Of a stretch of DNA of 64,000 bases, positions 27,388-37,234 are shown piece by piece. The DNA is from Caulobacter henricii (GTDB lineage Bacteria > Pseudomonadota > Alphaproteobacteria > Caulobacterales > Caulobacteraceae). Positions within the stretch are counted from its first letter, which is position 1. The number at the start of each line of letters is the position of its first letter. The notes below the pieces were generated by a model, which saw only the letters and a program-made list of their open reading frames with translations, searched no databases and was not told the DNA's origin. The position numbers were made by a program, and so were the translations under genes. Location of the stretch: the NCBI RefSeq assembly GCF_001414055.1, contig NZ_CP013002.1:1550001-1614000 (forward strand), given 5' to 3'.

Positions 27388-28028
27388 GCCGTATGGATCA
27401 AACCACGGCAGACGACGTGATCCTCGACCTCATCGTGGAAGGCGTCGAGCCGACGCACGCCAATCTGGCGACCGCAATCGCCGAGTATCCGCAGTTCCGT
27501 GAAGAACTCGAACAGTTCTTTGCGACCCATTCTATCCAGACCGCACTTGAAGCGGAGCCTGAAGCGGTTGGGACGACTGTGAAGCATTTCGCGAACATCG
27601 GCGTGAGCCGTGTCCTGGAGCACAACTTCCAAGCCCGCCAAGCATCTGCGTCGCAGAGCGCTGCTCAATCGAAGCGTCTTTCCCGATTGATCCAAGATCG
27701 CGGTCGGGATCCGGATGAAGTGGCGGTCAAGGTCGGATTGAATCCCGCTCTGCTGATGAAATTCGACCTACATCGCATTCACGGCGAGGTTCCGGTCGAG
27801 GTGTACGACAGGCTTGGATTGGAAGCTGAGGTTCCGCCAGCTTACGTCATCGCAAGCGCAACGGGACCGCCGATTCCCTCCTCGAGGGGCAATTTGCGAA
27901 AGGCAAAGGGTCCGATCCGAATTGAGACCGAAACATTCGAAGAGGCGATCCGGGGTTCGACATTGTCCGATGATCTCAAGGCGTTTTGGCTCGGCCTGAT
28001 CGCCGACAAGGATCACCCGAAGGTATGA
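27384..28028 (+). CDS. Unknown partner protein with a helical, HTH-like region
   Basis: A 214-residue protein overlapping the sigma-like gene by 4 bases and the next gene by 4 bases (ATGA both times). Its first 50 residues (VILDLIVEGVEPTHANLATA, then AEYPQFREELEQFF) look like the short N-terminal helices I associate with regulators encoded beside alphaproteobacterial sigma-like genes. A central stretch SKRLSRLIQDRGRDPDEVAV could be an HTH. It may be an antitoxin or anti-sigma substrate for the ImmA/IrrE peptidase encoded next, because ImmA/IrrE enzymes usually cleave a repressor encoded beside them. No direct evidence for that exists in the sequence. Confidence 0.6.
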   Translation: MSRMDQTTADDVILDLIVEGVEPTHANLATAIAEYPQFREELEQFFATHSIQTALEAEPEAVGTTVKHFANIGVSRVLEHNFQARQASASQSAAQSKRLSRLIQDRGRDPDEVAVKVGLNPALLMKFDLHRIHGEVPVEVYDRLGLEAEVPPAYVIASATGPPIPSSRGNLRKAKGPIRIETETFEEAIRGSTLSDDLKAFWLGLIADKDHPKV

Positions 28029-31000
28029 GCGCTTGGTCCGAACTTCGCGCGCAGGCACGGGCCTGGCACGCAGAGCTAAACACCGAGGCCGGTCTCGTGC
28101 CGGCCACGACGCTGTTGGCTGCGGCGAGCAAGTCGAGCGGCGTGAAGATCATGGAGGTTCCGGCCGGCGACGTGCTGCTGGACAACTGCCAGGCGTCGTA
28201 CGATCCCGACCAAAAAAAGATCCTCGTATCGCTCGGCCTGAGCGCGGAGGATCGGGCCTTCCACATCTCGCACGAGTTCGGACACCACAAGCTTCACCAC
28301 CCCAAAGACGCCTGTCACGATCACGACTTTGATCCCGTGAGCGCGGCAGAGCCGGAGCCGTCGGCGGTCGGCGACAGCGACGCCTATAGCCCCAAGCAGC
28401 GGCGCGAAGCCCAGGCGAATGTTTTCGGCCGCGAGTTCCTGCTCCCGCGAGACCGGCTCCGTGAAGCGTGTCTGAAGAATCGCCTTTCGGCCGAGGCCAT
28501 CGCCAAGCACGTCGGCGTCAGCGTCGCGCTCGTTCGACAACAGATGGCGGACGCGCTTCTCCTGCCGGAGGAATCGCCGGCCAACGCGAACGGTCCCGCG
28601 CCGGACCTGGACCCCAGTCAGCGGGCTGCGGCGGAAGCGGACTTCGGGCCGGTGCAGGTGCGGGCGGGCCCTGGGACGGGAAAAACGCGCACGCTTGTGG
28701 CTCGCGCCGCCTGGCTTATCGACGCCAAATCGCAGCCAGCAGCTTCAATTCTCGCGCTGACCTATTCCAACGCTTCGGCGGAGGATCTCGCGAAGCGCCT
28801 ACGCCAGGAGCTCGGCGCCCAAGCGACGGAGGTCTGGTGCAGCACCTTCCACGCCTTCGGTCAGGAGGTTCTACGGGTCCACGGCTCCTGCATCGGCCTT
28901 CCGACAGCGCCGATCCTCGTGGACCGCGCCGACGCGCTGTTCCTTTTGGAGGAGGAGTTCGAGCGGCTCGAGCTGGACCACTACTTCAATCTGCTAGAGC
29001 CCTTGCGCGGCCTGAAAGACGTTCTGGGCGCGATCTCGCGCGCAAAGGACGAGCTCTGCACCCCCGACCGCTATTTCGATGCCGCGAACGCCATGCCCGA
29101 GGGCGAGGACAAGGCGAAGGCCCGCGAGGTCGCGCGCATCTACAAGGTCTACGATGAGGCGCTGCGCGCTAAGGGATGCGTCGACTTCGGCGACCTGATC
29201 ATGCGGACCGTCGAGTTGCTAAACGGCCACCCCGACGTGGCGGCGGAAATCCGGTCCAAATACCGGCACGTCCTGGTCGACGAGTATCAGGACATGAACG
29301 CCGCCAGCGGCGAGCTGCTTAAGCTCCTTGCCGATCCGGCGACGGGTCCGTGGGTGGTCGGCGACGTGCGCCAGTCGATCTACCGTTTCAGGGGTGCCTC
29401 GCCGCTCAACATGAGCCGCTTCGCCGGGGCTTACCCTGGTACGCAGACGTTCGACCTCGAGGTGAACTACCGGTCCGGCGGGCAGATTGTGTCGCTGTTC
29501 GACAGGTATGGGCGCGGGATGGTCGCCGCCAACCACGCCTCCGAAAAGCCTCTGCATCCGCACCACGGCCCGTCGGCCGGCGAGGTCCTGTACCGCGTCG
29601 CGGAGACAAGGGAGGCGGAAGCCGAGGGCATAGCGCGGGACATCATCGCTCGAACCTCTGCTTCAGCGTCATACCGCAGCCACGCGATCTTGACCCGCAC
29701 CCACGGCGTCCTCAGCACGATCGCCGCGCACCTGGAGCGGGCCGGCGTGCCGGCTCTCTATTTCGGGGATTTCTTCGAGCGACCTGAAGTCCGGGACCTC
29801 CTGTCCCTCGTGTCCCTGACCGGCGAGCGCGATGGTGTTGGGCTCCTGCGATTTGCGCAGCTTCCACGGTATGCGACGCCCGTTCCCGACATCCTGGAAA
29901 TATTCAGGTTCCGAGAGGAAGCCGACATCACGATGTTGGCGGCCCTCCGCCGGCTCGGAGACGCAGCGCTTTCCGATAACGGTCGCTCGGGCCTGCAGCG
30001 GTTGGCGAACGACCTGGCCGGCGTCGACTTCATGACGAAGCCGTACGAGGTGATCGCAGGCCATCTTTTCGGCCCGGCGGGGGCTGTCTACGCCGCACCG
30101 TTTGCGGGAGATGAGGTCGCCGCCCAGCAACGCCGTCTCGCGGCCTACCAGCTCTTGTCGCTCGCATTCAGCTACCGGGCCCGCCGAGCCCGCGATCCGA
30201 AGCGCGCGTTTCTGGATCACGTCCGGCGCCTCGAAGTACTGGACGAGGAGAAGGAGCTCCGCCGCCTTCCCGCTGGCGCCAACGACATCGACGCTGTCCA
30301 GCTGATGACAGTGCATGCTTCGAAGGGCCTCGAGTACCCGACGGTCTATTTACCTTCGGTCAGCGCGTCGCTCTTCCCGCCCAACCCACGGGGCGATCCC
30401 TGTCCGTTGCCACCCGGGCTTATGAAAGCGGACGCGCTGATGACGCCGCAGGCCGAGGAAGAGAGCCTGATGTTTGTGGGCCTCTCGCGTGCCAAGGACC
30501 GGTTGGTCATTTCCCGCGCCAAGCGCTACGGCGGCTGGTCGCGACCGGGTCCATCCAAGATCCTAGGACCGATCACTCCGGTCCTAACCCCGGGCGGCGA
30601 GCCAAACCCGCATTGGTCCGACGTCGGGATCGGCGCACCAGGTCATGCGCCGCAGGCTGCAGCTCACCCTCTCGCTGCAGGGGTCAGTGTCACGGTCCTG
30701 GAAGATTATCTGACGTGCCCGAGACGCTATTACTACGGTGAGGCCTTGGGCCTCTCGCGGCGGCTTGCCGAGACTCCCTATCTCCGCTTCCACGACGTCG
30801 TGCGGTCGGGCCTGATCTGGTTGCGCGACGGAGCCGGCGAGGTGAAGTCGCATCTAGACGAAACCTGGGAGAAGCGCGGCCCAGCTGATCATCCAGCGGC
30901 GATCCACTATCGCGGTACGGCCGAACGCATGTTGACCCACGCGAAGTCGGTGATGACTGGGCAGCCCCTGCCGACCGAGCGGAAGATGACGATCGAGGGC

Positions 31001-31360
31001 GTTGTCGTGACGGCCCGGGCCGACCACGTGCAGACCGACGGCAAGACGGTCTCGATCCAGCGCATGAAGGCGGGTCGGCTCGCGAAGAGCGGGGAGTCGA
31101 AGAAGGCACGGTACGGTCTGCTTCAGATCATGGTCGAGGCCGATGAGGCGATGCCCACGACCTTCACCCACGTCTCGCTGCTTGACGGGGCCCAGGCCCC
31201 TGCGACCCTTTCTGCCGACAAGCGGCGAGAGGCCCACGACCAGGCTGCCGGCGCTATTTCGGCGATCGTCGCTGGGCGTTTCGATCCAATTCCGAACGGT
31301 CGCAACTGCCCGACGTGCCCGTTCTTCTTCGTTTGCCCGTCGAACGGCCTGCTGGCCTGA
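28025..31360 (+). CDS. ImmA/IrrE metallopeptidase fused to UvrD-type helicase and Fe-S nuclease-like domain
   Basis: A 1,111-residue three-part protein. HEFGH (83-87) is the zinc site of an ImmA/IrrE peptidase. A UvrD/PcrA helicase follows, with Walker A RAGPGTGKTRTL (about 213-224), VDEYQDM (about 418), QSIYRFRGA (about 452) and VHASKGLEYPTVY (about 762). The C-terminus carries a Cas4/AddB-like iron-sulphur layout: CPRRYYYG (about 898) and CPTCPFFFVC near the end. The expected (D/E)xK of the PD-(D/E)xK nuclease falls at IQRMKAG, where an Arg replaces the acid, so the nuclease is probably inactive or divergent. It is third in the sigma-like operon, 96 bases before bilA. The domain combination suggests damage- or phage-sensing proteolysis tied to DNA end processing. 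Confidence 0.8.
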   Translation: MSAWSELRAQARAWHAELNTEAGLVPATTLLAAASKSSGVKIMEVPAGDVLLDNCQASYDPDQKKILVSLGLSAEDRAFHISHEFGHHKLHHPKDACHDHDFDPVSAAEPEPSAVGDSDAYSPKQRREAQANVFGREFLLPRDRLREACLKNRLSAEAIAKHVGVSVALVRQQMADALLLPEESPANANGPAPDLDPSQRAAAEADFGPVQVRAGPGTGKTRTLVARAAWLIDAKSQPAASILALTYSNASAEDLAKRLRQELGAQATEVWCSTFHAFGQEVLRVHGSCIGLPTAPILVDRADALFLLEEEFERLELDHYFNLLEPLRGLKDVLGAISRAKDELCTPDRYFDAANAMPEGEDKAKAREVARIYKVYDEALRAKGCVDFGDLIMRTVELLNGHPDVAAEIRSKYRHVLVDEYQDMNAASGELLKLLADPATGPWVVGDVRQSIYRFRGASPLNMSRFAGAYPGTQTFDLEVNYRSGGQIVSLFDRYGRGMVAANHASEKPLHPHHGPSAGEVLYRVAETREAEAEGIARDIIARTSASASYRSHAILTRTHGVLSTIAAHLERAGVPALYFGDFFERPEVRDLLSLVSLTGERDGVGLLRFAQLPRYATPVPDILEIFRFREEADITMLAALRRLGDAALSDNGRSGLQRLANDLAGVDFMTKPYEVIAGHLFGPAGAVYAAPFAGDEVAAQQRRLAAYQLLSLAFSYRARRARDPKRAFLDHVRRLEVLDEEKELRRLPAGANDIDAVQLMTVHASKGLEYPTVYLPSVSASLFPPNPRGDPCPLPPGLMKADALMTPQAEEESLMFVGLSRAKDRLVISRAKRYGGWSRPGPSKILGPITPVLTPGGEPNPHWSDVGIGAPGHAPQAAAHPLAAGVSVTVLEDYLTCPRRYYYGEALGLSRRLAETPYLRFHDVVRSGLIWLRDGAGEVKSHLDETWEKRGPADHPAAIHYRGTAERMLTHAKSVMTGQPLPTERKMTIEGVVVTARADHVQTDGKTVSIQRMKAGRLAKSGESKKARYGLLQIMVEADEAMPTTFTHVSLLDGAQAPATLSADKRREAHDQAAGAISAIVAGRFDPIPNGRNCPTCPFFFVCPSNGLLA

Positions 31361-31394
31361 AAAACCTCTCTCCGCGGGATTTCCGGTCAAGCCT

Positions 31395-31410
31395 GGCGGA
31401 CCTCTTGAAC
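31395..31410 (+). promoter_or_regulatory. Shared box, copy 2 (upstream of bilA)
   Basis: GGCGGACCTCTTGAAC, 15 of 16 identical to the box at 26353-26368. It overlaps the upstream arm of the leader hairpin. Confidence 0.5.
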
Positions 31411-31446
31411 CTTCTGAGGCGGCGAGTTCCGCCCTTGAGCAAGAGG
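31401..31446 (+). promoter_or_regulatory. Leader hairpin that can mask the bilA ribosome binding site
   Basis: CCTCTTG (31401-31407) is perfectly complementary to CAAGAGG (31440-31446), and AAGAGG is the ribosome binding site 10 bases before ATG 31457. Inside the loop GGCGG (31418-31422) pairs with CCGCC (31429-31433), giving a nested stem. In mRNA this would close the bilA start region. Confidence 0.5.
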
Positions 31447-31456
31447 TTCCTCCCAC

Positions 31457-32913
<1,457 letters not shown>

Positions 32914-32914
<1 letters not shown>

Positions 32915-34278
32915 TGAACAAGACCGATATCCGGCCCGACACACTGCACCGTGGTGTCAAAATGGTGTTGGACAGCGGCGAGGCCGACACGGTGGAAGCC
33001 GCCTACGCCCTCTTCGAAACCTATCGCGTTTCGATTGGCGTCGGCGGAGGCGTCGCCCAAAGCCGAGCAGGGCAAGCGGCCCTGCTCACCATGGTCAACA
33101 CGGGACGCCGGGCCCTCCTCGGCGGCGTGAAGGTGGTTGGCGACCTCCAGGTTCCGCTCCTCGTCCAATTGCCCGAACTGGGTTTGACCCTCGGCGACGC
33201 GATCCACGCCCTAGGCGGAACGCACGCGCCGGAGGTGGATCAAGGGTCGCCGGTGATCTGGCTGGGCGATGACGCCCCGGCCGGTAGCCTGCAAGTGACG
33301 TTCGGCGACTGGCGCGGCGGTGTCTTCCCTGCTGGCGAGGCGAGCCGCCTGGCTGAAGGCAAGCACGACACGCCGGCCGCCGTCCTGGCGGGCGCGCTTG
33401 CGGTCGCCGAGGTCTTTCAGAAGCTGCGCGGCAACCCGATGGCGACGGAGCGCGAAATCGGCCTGTCCCTCTGGGATCCGCAGGCGCCGTGGCGCGAGGC
33501 GGCGGGGCCGGACACCTGGGTCGCGCCTTCGAAGCTCTGGGTGCTTGGTCTTGGCCACCTGGGTCAGGCCTTTCTATGGGTACTTGGCCTCATGCCGTTC
33601 GACGATCCGTCGAAAGTCGAGCTGACCCTCCAGGATTTCGACCTGCTGGCCGCGGCTAACGACAGCACCTCGGTGCTTACCGGCCCTGGCCGCGAAGGCG
33701 TCCTGAAGACGCGTGAGATGATGTCCTGGGCCGAGGCCCGTGGCTTCCAAGTACGCCTGGTGGAGCGCCGCTTCGCTGGCGATGTAGCGCTCGACCATGG
33801 CGATCCTCGGGTGCTCTTCTGCGGCGTGGACAACGCCGAGGCGCGGGCGACCCTCGAGGATGCCGGCTTCGATCTGGTCGTGGATGCCGGCCTTGGCGCT
33901 GGCCCCCAGGAATACCTCGCGATGCGTATCCAGACGTACCCAGGGACGATAAGGGCCCGAGACCGATGGGGCGGCGTGGTGAGCGCCCGCAGTGAGGAGG
34001 CCCAACGTCTTGCCGCCCACAAGGGCTACCGAGAGCTGACTGAGCGTGGCGTCGACGCCTGCGGGCTTCTCGAGATCGCGTCCCGAACCGTCGGTGCCCC
34101 CTTCGTGGGCGTTGTCGCCGCGACGCTGTCGCTGATGGAGATCGCTCGCCGGCTGAACGGTGGGCTCTCGCTGGAGGTCCTCGATTTGACGCTGAGGAAT
34201 GTCCCTGGTCGCCAGGGTGTCGAAGGTCAGGCCCTGCGTCGATTCAATCCGGGGTTCGCAGAGCTGCGCAACAGGTGA
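32914..34278 (+). CDS. bilD: BilD: E1-like ubiquitin-activating enzyme
   Basis: A 454-residue ThiF/E1-type protein. An N-terminal about 200-residue region precedes a Rossmann adenylation domain with GLGHLG (212-217) and the acidic strand end LQDFD. DACGLLE places Cys383 as a likely thioester residue, in the manner of compact prokaryotic E1 enzymes. It would adenylate the BilA C-terminal glycine and pass it to BilB. It ends the operon; 5 bases later a convergent gene stops at 34284. Confidence 0.85.
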
Positions 34279-34283
34279 CGCAC

Positions 34284-34649
34284 CTACTGGGCAACCCAAG
34301 CCCAGAATGTCAGGGGCGACCAACCGCCTGCAGGGGTCGCAGGACGCGCGGGGCGTGCCGGCCTCGCGGGCCGCGCCGGCCTTGCGGGCCGTGCAGGTCG
34401 GGCCGGACGGGCAGGCCGAGCTGGACGCGCGGTTCCAGTGACCTGTTCCTTTGGATTCCATGCGACGGGGCGACCCGATTGATCTCGGAGGAGAAGCCCC
34501 GCAACAGGGCCTAGCCATCCACCGCTTTCCGCAGACCACGCGTGGTTCGCGGTAATAAATGCGACCCAACCCATTTCGGTGTTGAAGATATTCTTCCCCG
34601 GATCAATCCACCCTACCAACTCACAATCCTTGTCAAATAGCGCGTTCAT
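34284..34649 (-). CDS. Small beta-flower-like protein with RPA tandem repeat
   Basis: A 121-residue protein. The first 65 residues (DPGKNIFNTEMGWVAFI ... SAESGGWLGPVAGLLLRDQS) match my memory of '4-fold beta flower' proteins, in which Gly/Trp-rich strands assemble a ring. Then comes a run of about ten Arg-Pro-Ala triplets encoded by near-identical 9-base units (34350-34435), ending in PAGGWSPLTF. The minus-strand ribosome binding site GGAGGA before ATG 34649 is excellent, so the gene is real. Function unknown; it is convergent with bilD. Confidence 0.6.
   Translation of the reverse strand: MNALFDKDCELVGWIDPGKNIFNTEMGWVAFITANHAWSAESGGWLGPVAGLLLRDQSGRPVAWNPKEQVTGTARPARPARPARPARPARPARPARPARPARPATPAGGWSPLTFWAWVAQ
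34350..34435. repeat. 9-bp coding tandem repeat (Arg-Pro-Ala units)
   Basis: Roughly nine to ten copies of a GC-rich 9-base unit, with small variants, inside the beta-flower-like gene. It is expected to change length by slippage or recombination. Confidence 0.75.
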
Positions 34650-34878
34650 CGACTCCTCCGCCCTCCTGCTGCCAGAAGGTCGCCAGGGTTGTGGGACGAC
34701 GTCAATGCACGGAAGCGAGGCCCTCTGGCTAGTAGGTGCGAAAGTCCGATTTCCGGCGGCGTACGCATGTCCGCTTCTGGCGCGAGCCTGTCGCGGGTTC
34801 GGACGTGTTCAGCAACCCAGGCCGGAGAGGTGGACAGCGTCGGGCTAAGGATCTGAAGTAAGCGGCGCGTGGAGGGGA

Positions 34879-34911
34879 GGCTGGGCGAAATCCGCGAGAT
34901 TCCGCCCAGCC
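34879..34911 (-). terminator. Strong hairpin after prfH
   Basis: GGCTGGGCGAAAT pairs with ATTCCGCCCAGCC at 12 of 13 positions around a 7-base loop, 10 bases past the prfH stop. There is no clear U run on the minus strand, so termination efficiency is uncertain. Confidence 0.65.
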
Positions 34912-34920
34912 CATTTGAAC

Positions 34921-35547
34921 TCAGGTCGCGGATTTCAGCGTGAAGCGGACCCCTTTGTATGTCCTGACGGGATTGCCGCGTTCCAGTTGCTGGTGGAGGT
35001 TCCACTGCGATCGGCGGGCCTTGTCGCGTGACGCGCCCCGTTGTTCTTCAATCATCATGGCAAGCTTCAACCTCGCCAACTTGCGGTTGGCGTGTTGAGA
35101 GCGCTGTTCCTGCGCGGTGGCGACAAGGCCGGTGGGGCGGTGGGTGGCGCGCACGGCGCTGTCAGTCTTGTTGACGTGCTGGCCACCCGGACCACTGGCA
35201 CGCAGAGTCTGGTAGTCGATGTCTTCGGCCTTCAAGTCGGGGACAAGGTCTAGCTCTGGCGCAAGGGCGACGCCCACGAACCAGTTTCTGCGATTGTGGC
35301 CAGGCCGAAACGGACTATCGCCAATCCACAGAACCGTGCCAACCCGTCCGGCGATAAACGCTGGCGCCTGGTCGCCACTGACGCGCATCAGCAGCGATGA
35401 GGGTAGATCCTCAGCGCCTTCCAGAACCTCGCAGACGACACCATGCGCCCGGGCTTCGCGGGCGTAGGCAGTCGCCAATTGAGCGACGACCCAACGACAT
35501 TCCTCCGGTCCCTGCCCAGACGTCAGGTGCAAGATGACTTCGCTCAT
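34921..35547 (-). CDS. prfH: PrfH: release factor-like ribosome rescue protein
   Basis: A 208-residue class I release-factor homologue. SGPGGQHVNKTDSAVRATH holds the GGQ loop that triggers peptidyl-tRNA hydrolysis, and RSQHANRKLA follows as in RF domain 3. The N-terminal half lacks a normal codon-recognition domain, as in RF-H. It overlaps the rtcB stop by 4 bases. The known RtcB-PrfH pair releases peptides from ribosomes whose 16S rRNA has been cut in the decoding centre and then reseals the RNA. Such damage is made by colicin E3-like toxins, so this operon is a counter-toxin repair unit. Confidence 0.92.
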   Translation of the reverse strand: MSEVILHLTSGQGPEECRWVVAQLATAYAREARAHGVVCEVLEGAEDLPSSLLMRVSGDQAPAFIAGRVGTVLWIGDSPFRPGHNRRNWFVGVALAPELDLVPDLKAEDIDYQTLRASGPGGQHVNKTDSAVRATHRPTGLVATAQEQRSQHANRKLARLKLAMMIEEQRGASRDKARRSQWNLHQQLERGNPVRTYKGVRFTLKSAT

Positions 35548-36656
35548 GACGTCGCCCTCGTCTTGTAGTTGAGCAGGGGGCGCAGCCGCGCGATGACGCG
35601 CACCAAGCCGGCGTGTTCCAGGTCCGCCACGACTCGCTGGATGTCCTTGTAGGCCTGAGGCGCTTCCTCGTAGATCAACCGGCGATCCTCGCAGATGACT
35701 TGGCTGCCGAGCGCCGTGCGCTGAAGATCAGCGATGCGGAAACGCTCGGACAGTCTTGCGTGCGCGTCCGAGCGGCTCCACTTGCGACCCGCACCATGGG
35801 CGAGCGAGCAAAGGGCCTGGTCGGCGCCGTCGGCGATGGGTTCGACCAGGTAGCTGAAATCGCCGCGCGATCCCGGAATGGCGACCAGCCCGCGATCGCC
35901 CGGGGCGGCGCCCTTGCGGTGCAACCACCCGCCAAGGTGGGACGTAACGCAGTTATGGCAGATGTCGAGCACGGGCCGCGCGTCGGCGCCGATGGCTTCG
36001 CAGAAGCGTTGCGCAATGATCCGCCGGTTCAGCACGGCCCAGGCCATGGCCTGATCATGCTCGGCCAAATAGGCCTGTCCCTCCGGGCTGGCCGCGAGCA
36101 TCCCGGCGTCGACAGGCTCGGTCTTGTGCGTCTGGAGAACCGCTTGCCCCAAGCCCCGCGATCCGCTGTGGACCATCATCCACACACGATCTGTTTGCAG
36201 GCCCAGCGTTTCGAAACGCTCGCCGTCGACGACCTCTTCGATCCGCTGGAATTCCACGAAGTGGTTGCCGCCGCCGATCGTACCCAGAGCCGGACCGGCC
36301 AGGTTCGGTGGCAGGCCGAAACCCATCACGGCGGCCAGAGTGTCGCCCGACCAGGCCTCGTCGAGGCCGTGAAGCTTGCGCTCCACGGACCCCAGCCTGA
36401 ACTTGCGCACGGGGCTGCTCAACTCCCACAGGCCCATGCCGCAACCGATGTCGCCGCCCACGAGATGCGGCCAGACCCGATCCGGCGACCAGAACGCGGC
36501 GCCTACCGCGATCCCGGCGCCGACATGCAGATCGGGCAGGCCGACGACGCGTTCGATCCCCTTATAGCGGGCCGTCGCCTCGAGTTGCTCGACGGCAGCC
36601 GGATCCAGACGGGAGGGCTCTGCCGAGATCAGCGTGATTTTAGGAGACAGGCTCAT
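35544..36656 (-). CDS. rtcB: RtcB-family RNA ligase (RtcB2 type)
   Basis: A 370-residue RNA 3'-phosphate ligase. GGDIGCGMGLWEL carries the Asp and Cys metal ligands, GGGNHFVEFQ the GTP/metal-binding Asn-His, and MVHSGSRGLG the second His site. ATG 36656 starts MSLSPKITLISAEPSRLD and overlaps the upstream gene's stop as ATGA; the longer frame adds 14 unlikely residues. RtcB joins 2',3'-cyclic phosphate ends to 5'-hydroxyls using GTP. The tight coupling to prfH indicates specialisation for damaged rRNA rather than tRNA splicing. Confidence 0.92.
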   Translation of the reverse strand: MSLSPKITLISAEPSRLDPAAVEQLEATARYKGIERVVGLPDLHVGAGIAVGAAFWSPDRVWPHLVGGDIGCGMGLWELSSPVRKFRLGSVERKLHGLDEAWSGDTLAAVMGFGLPPNLAGPALGTIGGGNHFVEFQRIEEVVDGERFETLGLQTDRVWMMVHSGSRGLGQAVLQTHKTEPVDAGMLAASPEGQAYLAEHDQAMAWAVLNRRIIAQRFCEAIGADARPVLDICHNCVTSHLGGWLHRKGAAPGDRGLVAIPGSRGDFSYLVEPIADGADQALCSLAHGAGRKWSRSDAHARLSERFRIADLQRTALGSQVICEDRRLIYEEAPQAYKDIQRVVADLEHAGLVRVIARLRPLLNYKTRATS

Positions 36657-37141
36657 CGCGCACCGCCTTTCCCGCCACAATCGGCTGCGGGCAGACATTG
36701 GGGCAGGCCCTTAATGTCCTTGAGAATCCCATCACGCGGATCGACGAAGAACGCCCGTGGGCGCCACCATCGATCTTCGCGTCCGAGCACCTGGCCCTCA
36801 TGCATCCATTCGCCGCGCCGACCGATCGAGATACGCGCCAGGACGTAGTCCTCGATATGCGAGCGCACATGCATCTTGATCGTGCTGCCGGTATCGAGGG
36901 TGGCGCAGATCTCGCTGAAAATGCTGTCCCACGGCTGCCCTCTCCGGCTTCGCAAGAAGCGCACGAGAGGTGCGAGGTTTTCGTTGAGCGATTTCGAATA
37001 AGGCGCCGCGATTTGCGCATGACGCTTCATGCCAATGTATTGGATGGACGGATCGGGTGTCCTTTTCAGTTTCGGTGACGAAGCATGCCCAGCGCCCCAT
37101 CGTGGTCGCTCGACGATGACTTTGAACATGTCAGCGCGCAT
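36653..37141 (-). CDS. Conserved-looking companion of rtcB-prfH, function unknown
   Basis: A 162-residue protein starting MRADMFKVIVERPRWG behind a strong ribosome binding site (GGGAGG). It contains PYSKSLNENLAPLVRFLRS, WDSIFSEICATLD, KMHVRSHIEDYVLA and a Trp-rich RWWRPRAFFVDP segment. No catalytic motif is recognised. It overlaps rtcB by 4 bases (ATGA), so it is part of the repair operon. The many basic and aromatic residues would suit RNA or ribosome binding, which is only a guess. Confidence 0.75.
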   Translation of the reverse strand: MRADMFKVIVERPRWGAGHASSPKLKRTPDPSIQYIGMKRHAQIAAPYSKSLNENLAPLVRFLRSRRGQPWDSIFSEICATLDTGSTIKMHVRSHIEDYVLARISIGRRGEWMHEGQVLGREDRWWRPRAFFVDPRDGILKDIKGLPQCLPAADCGGKGGAR

Positions 37142-37203
37142 GACGGACCTCCCGAAAAACGGAAGCCGACGTCGTCTGGTTGAACAGCGGATATTCGATA
37201 GAA

Positions 37204-37220
37204 AGGCGAGAAGCTTTCGC
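37204..37220 (-). promoter_or_regulatory. Small hairpin between the leader ORF and the repair operon
   Basis: GGCGA-GAAGCTT-TCGCC: a 5-bp perfect stem with a 7-base loop in the gap between the 33-codon frame and the gene at 36653-37141. Confidence 0.35.
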
Positions 37221-37234
37221 CCCGCCAAAAGGGA

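Noticed and set aside
34741..34800. Possible intergenic repeat with GCTTCTGGCGC
   Set aside because: Similar words recur near 37550 and 42582 but are too short and diverged to define a repeat family from this window.
35613..36848. 411-codon plus-strand frame opposite rtcB
   Set aside because: It is antisense to a protein with unmistakable RtcB metal-binding motifs; its residues show only the GC-skewed composition of a shadow frame.
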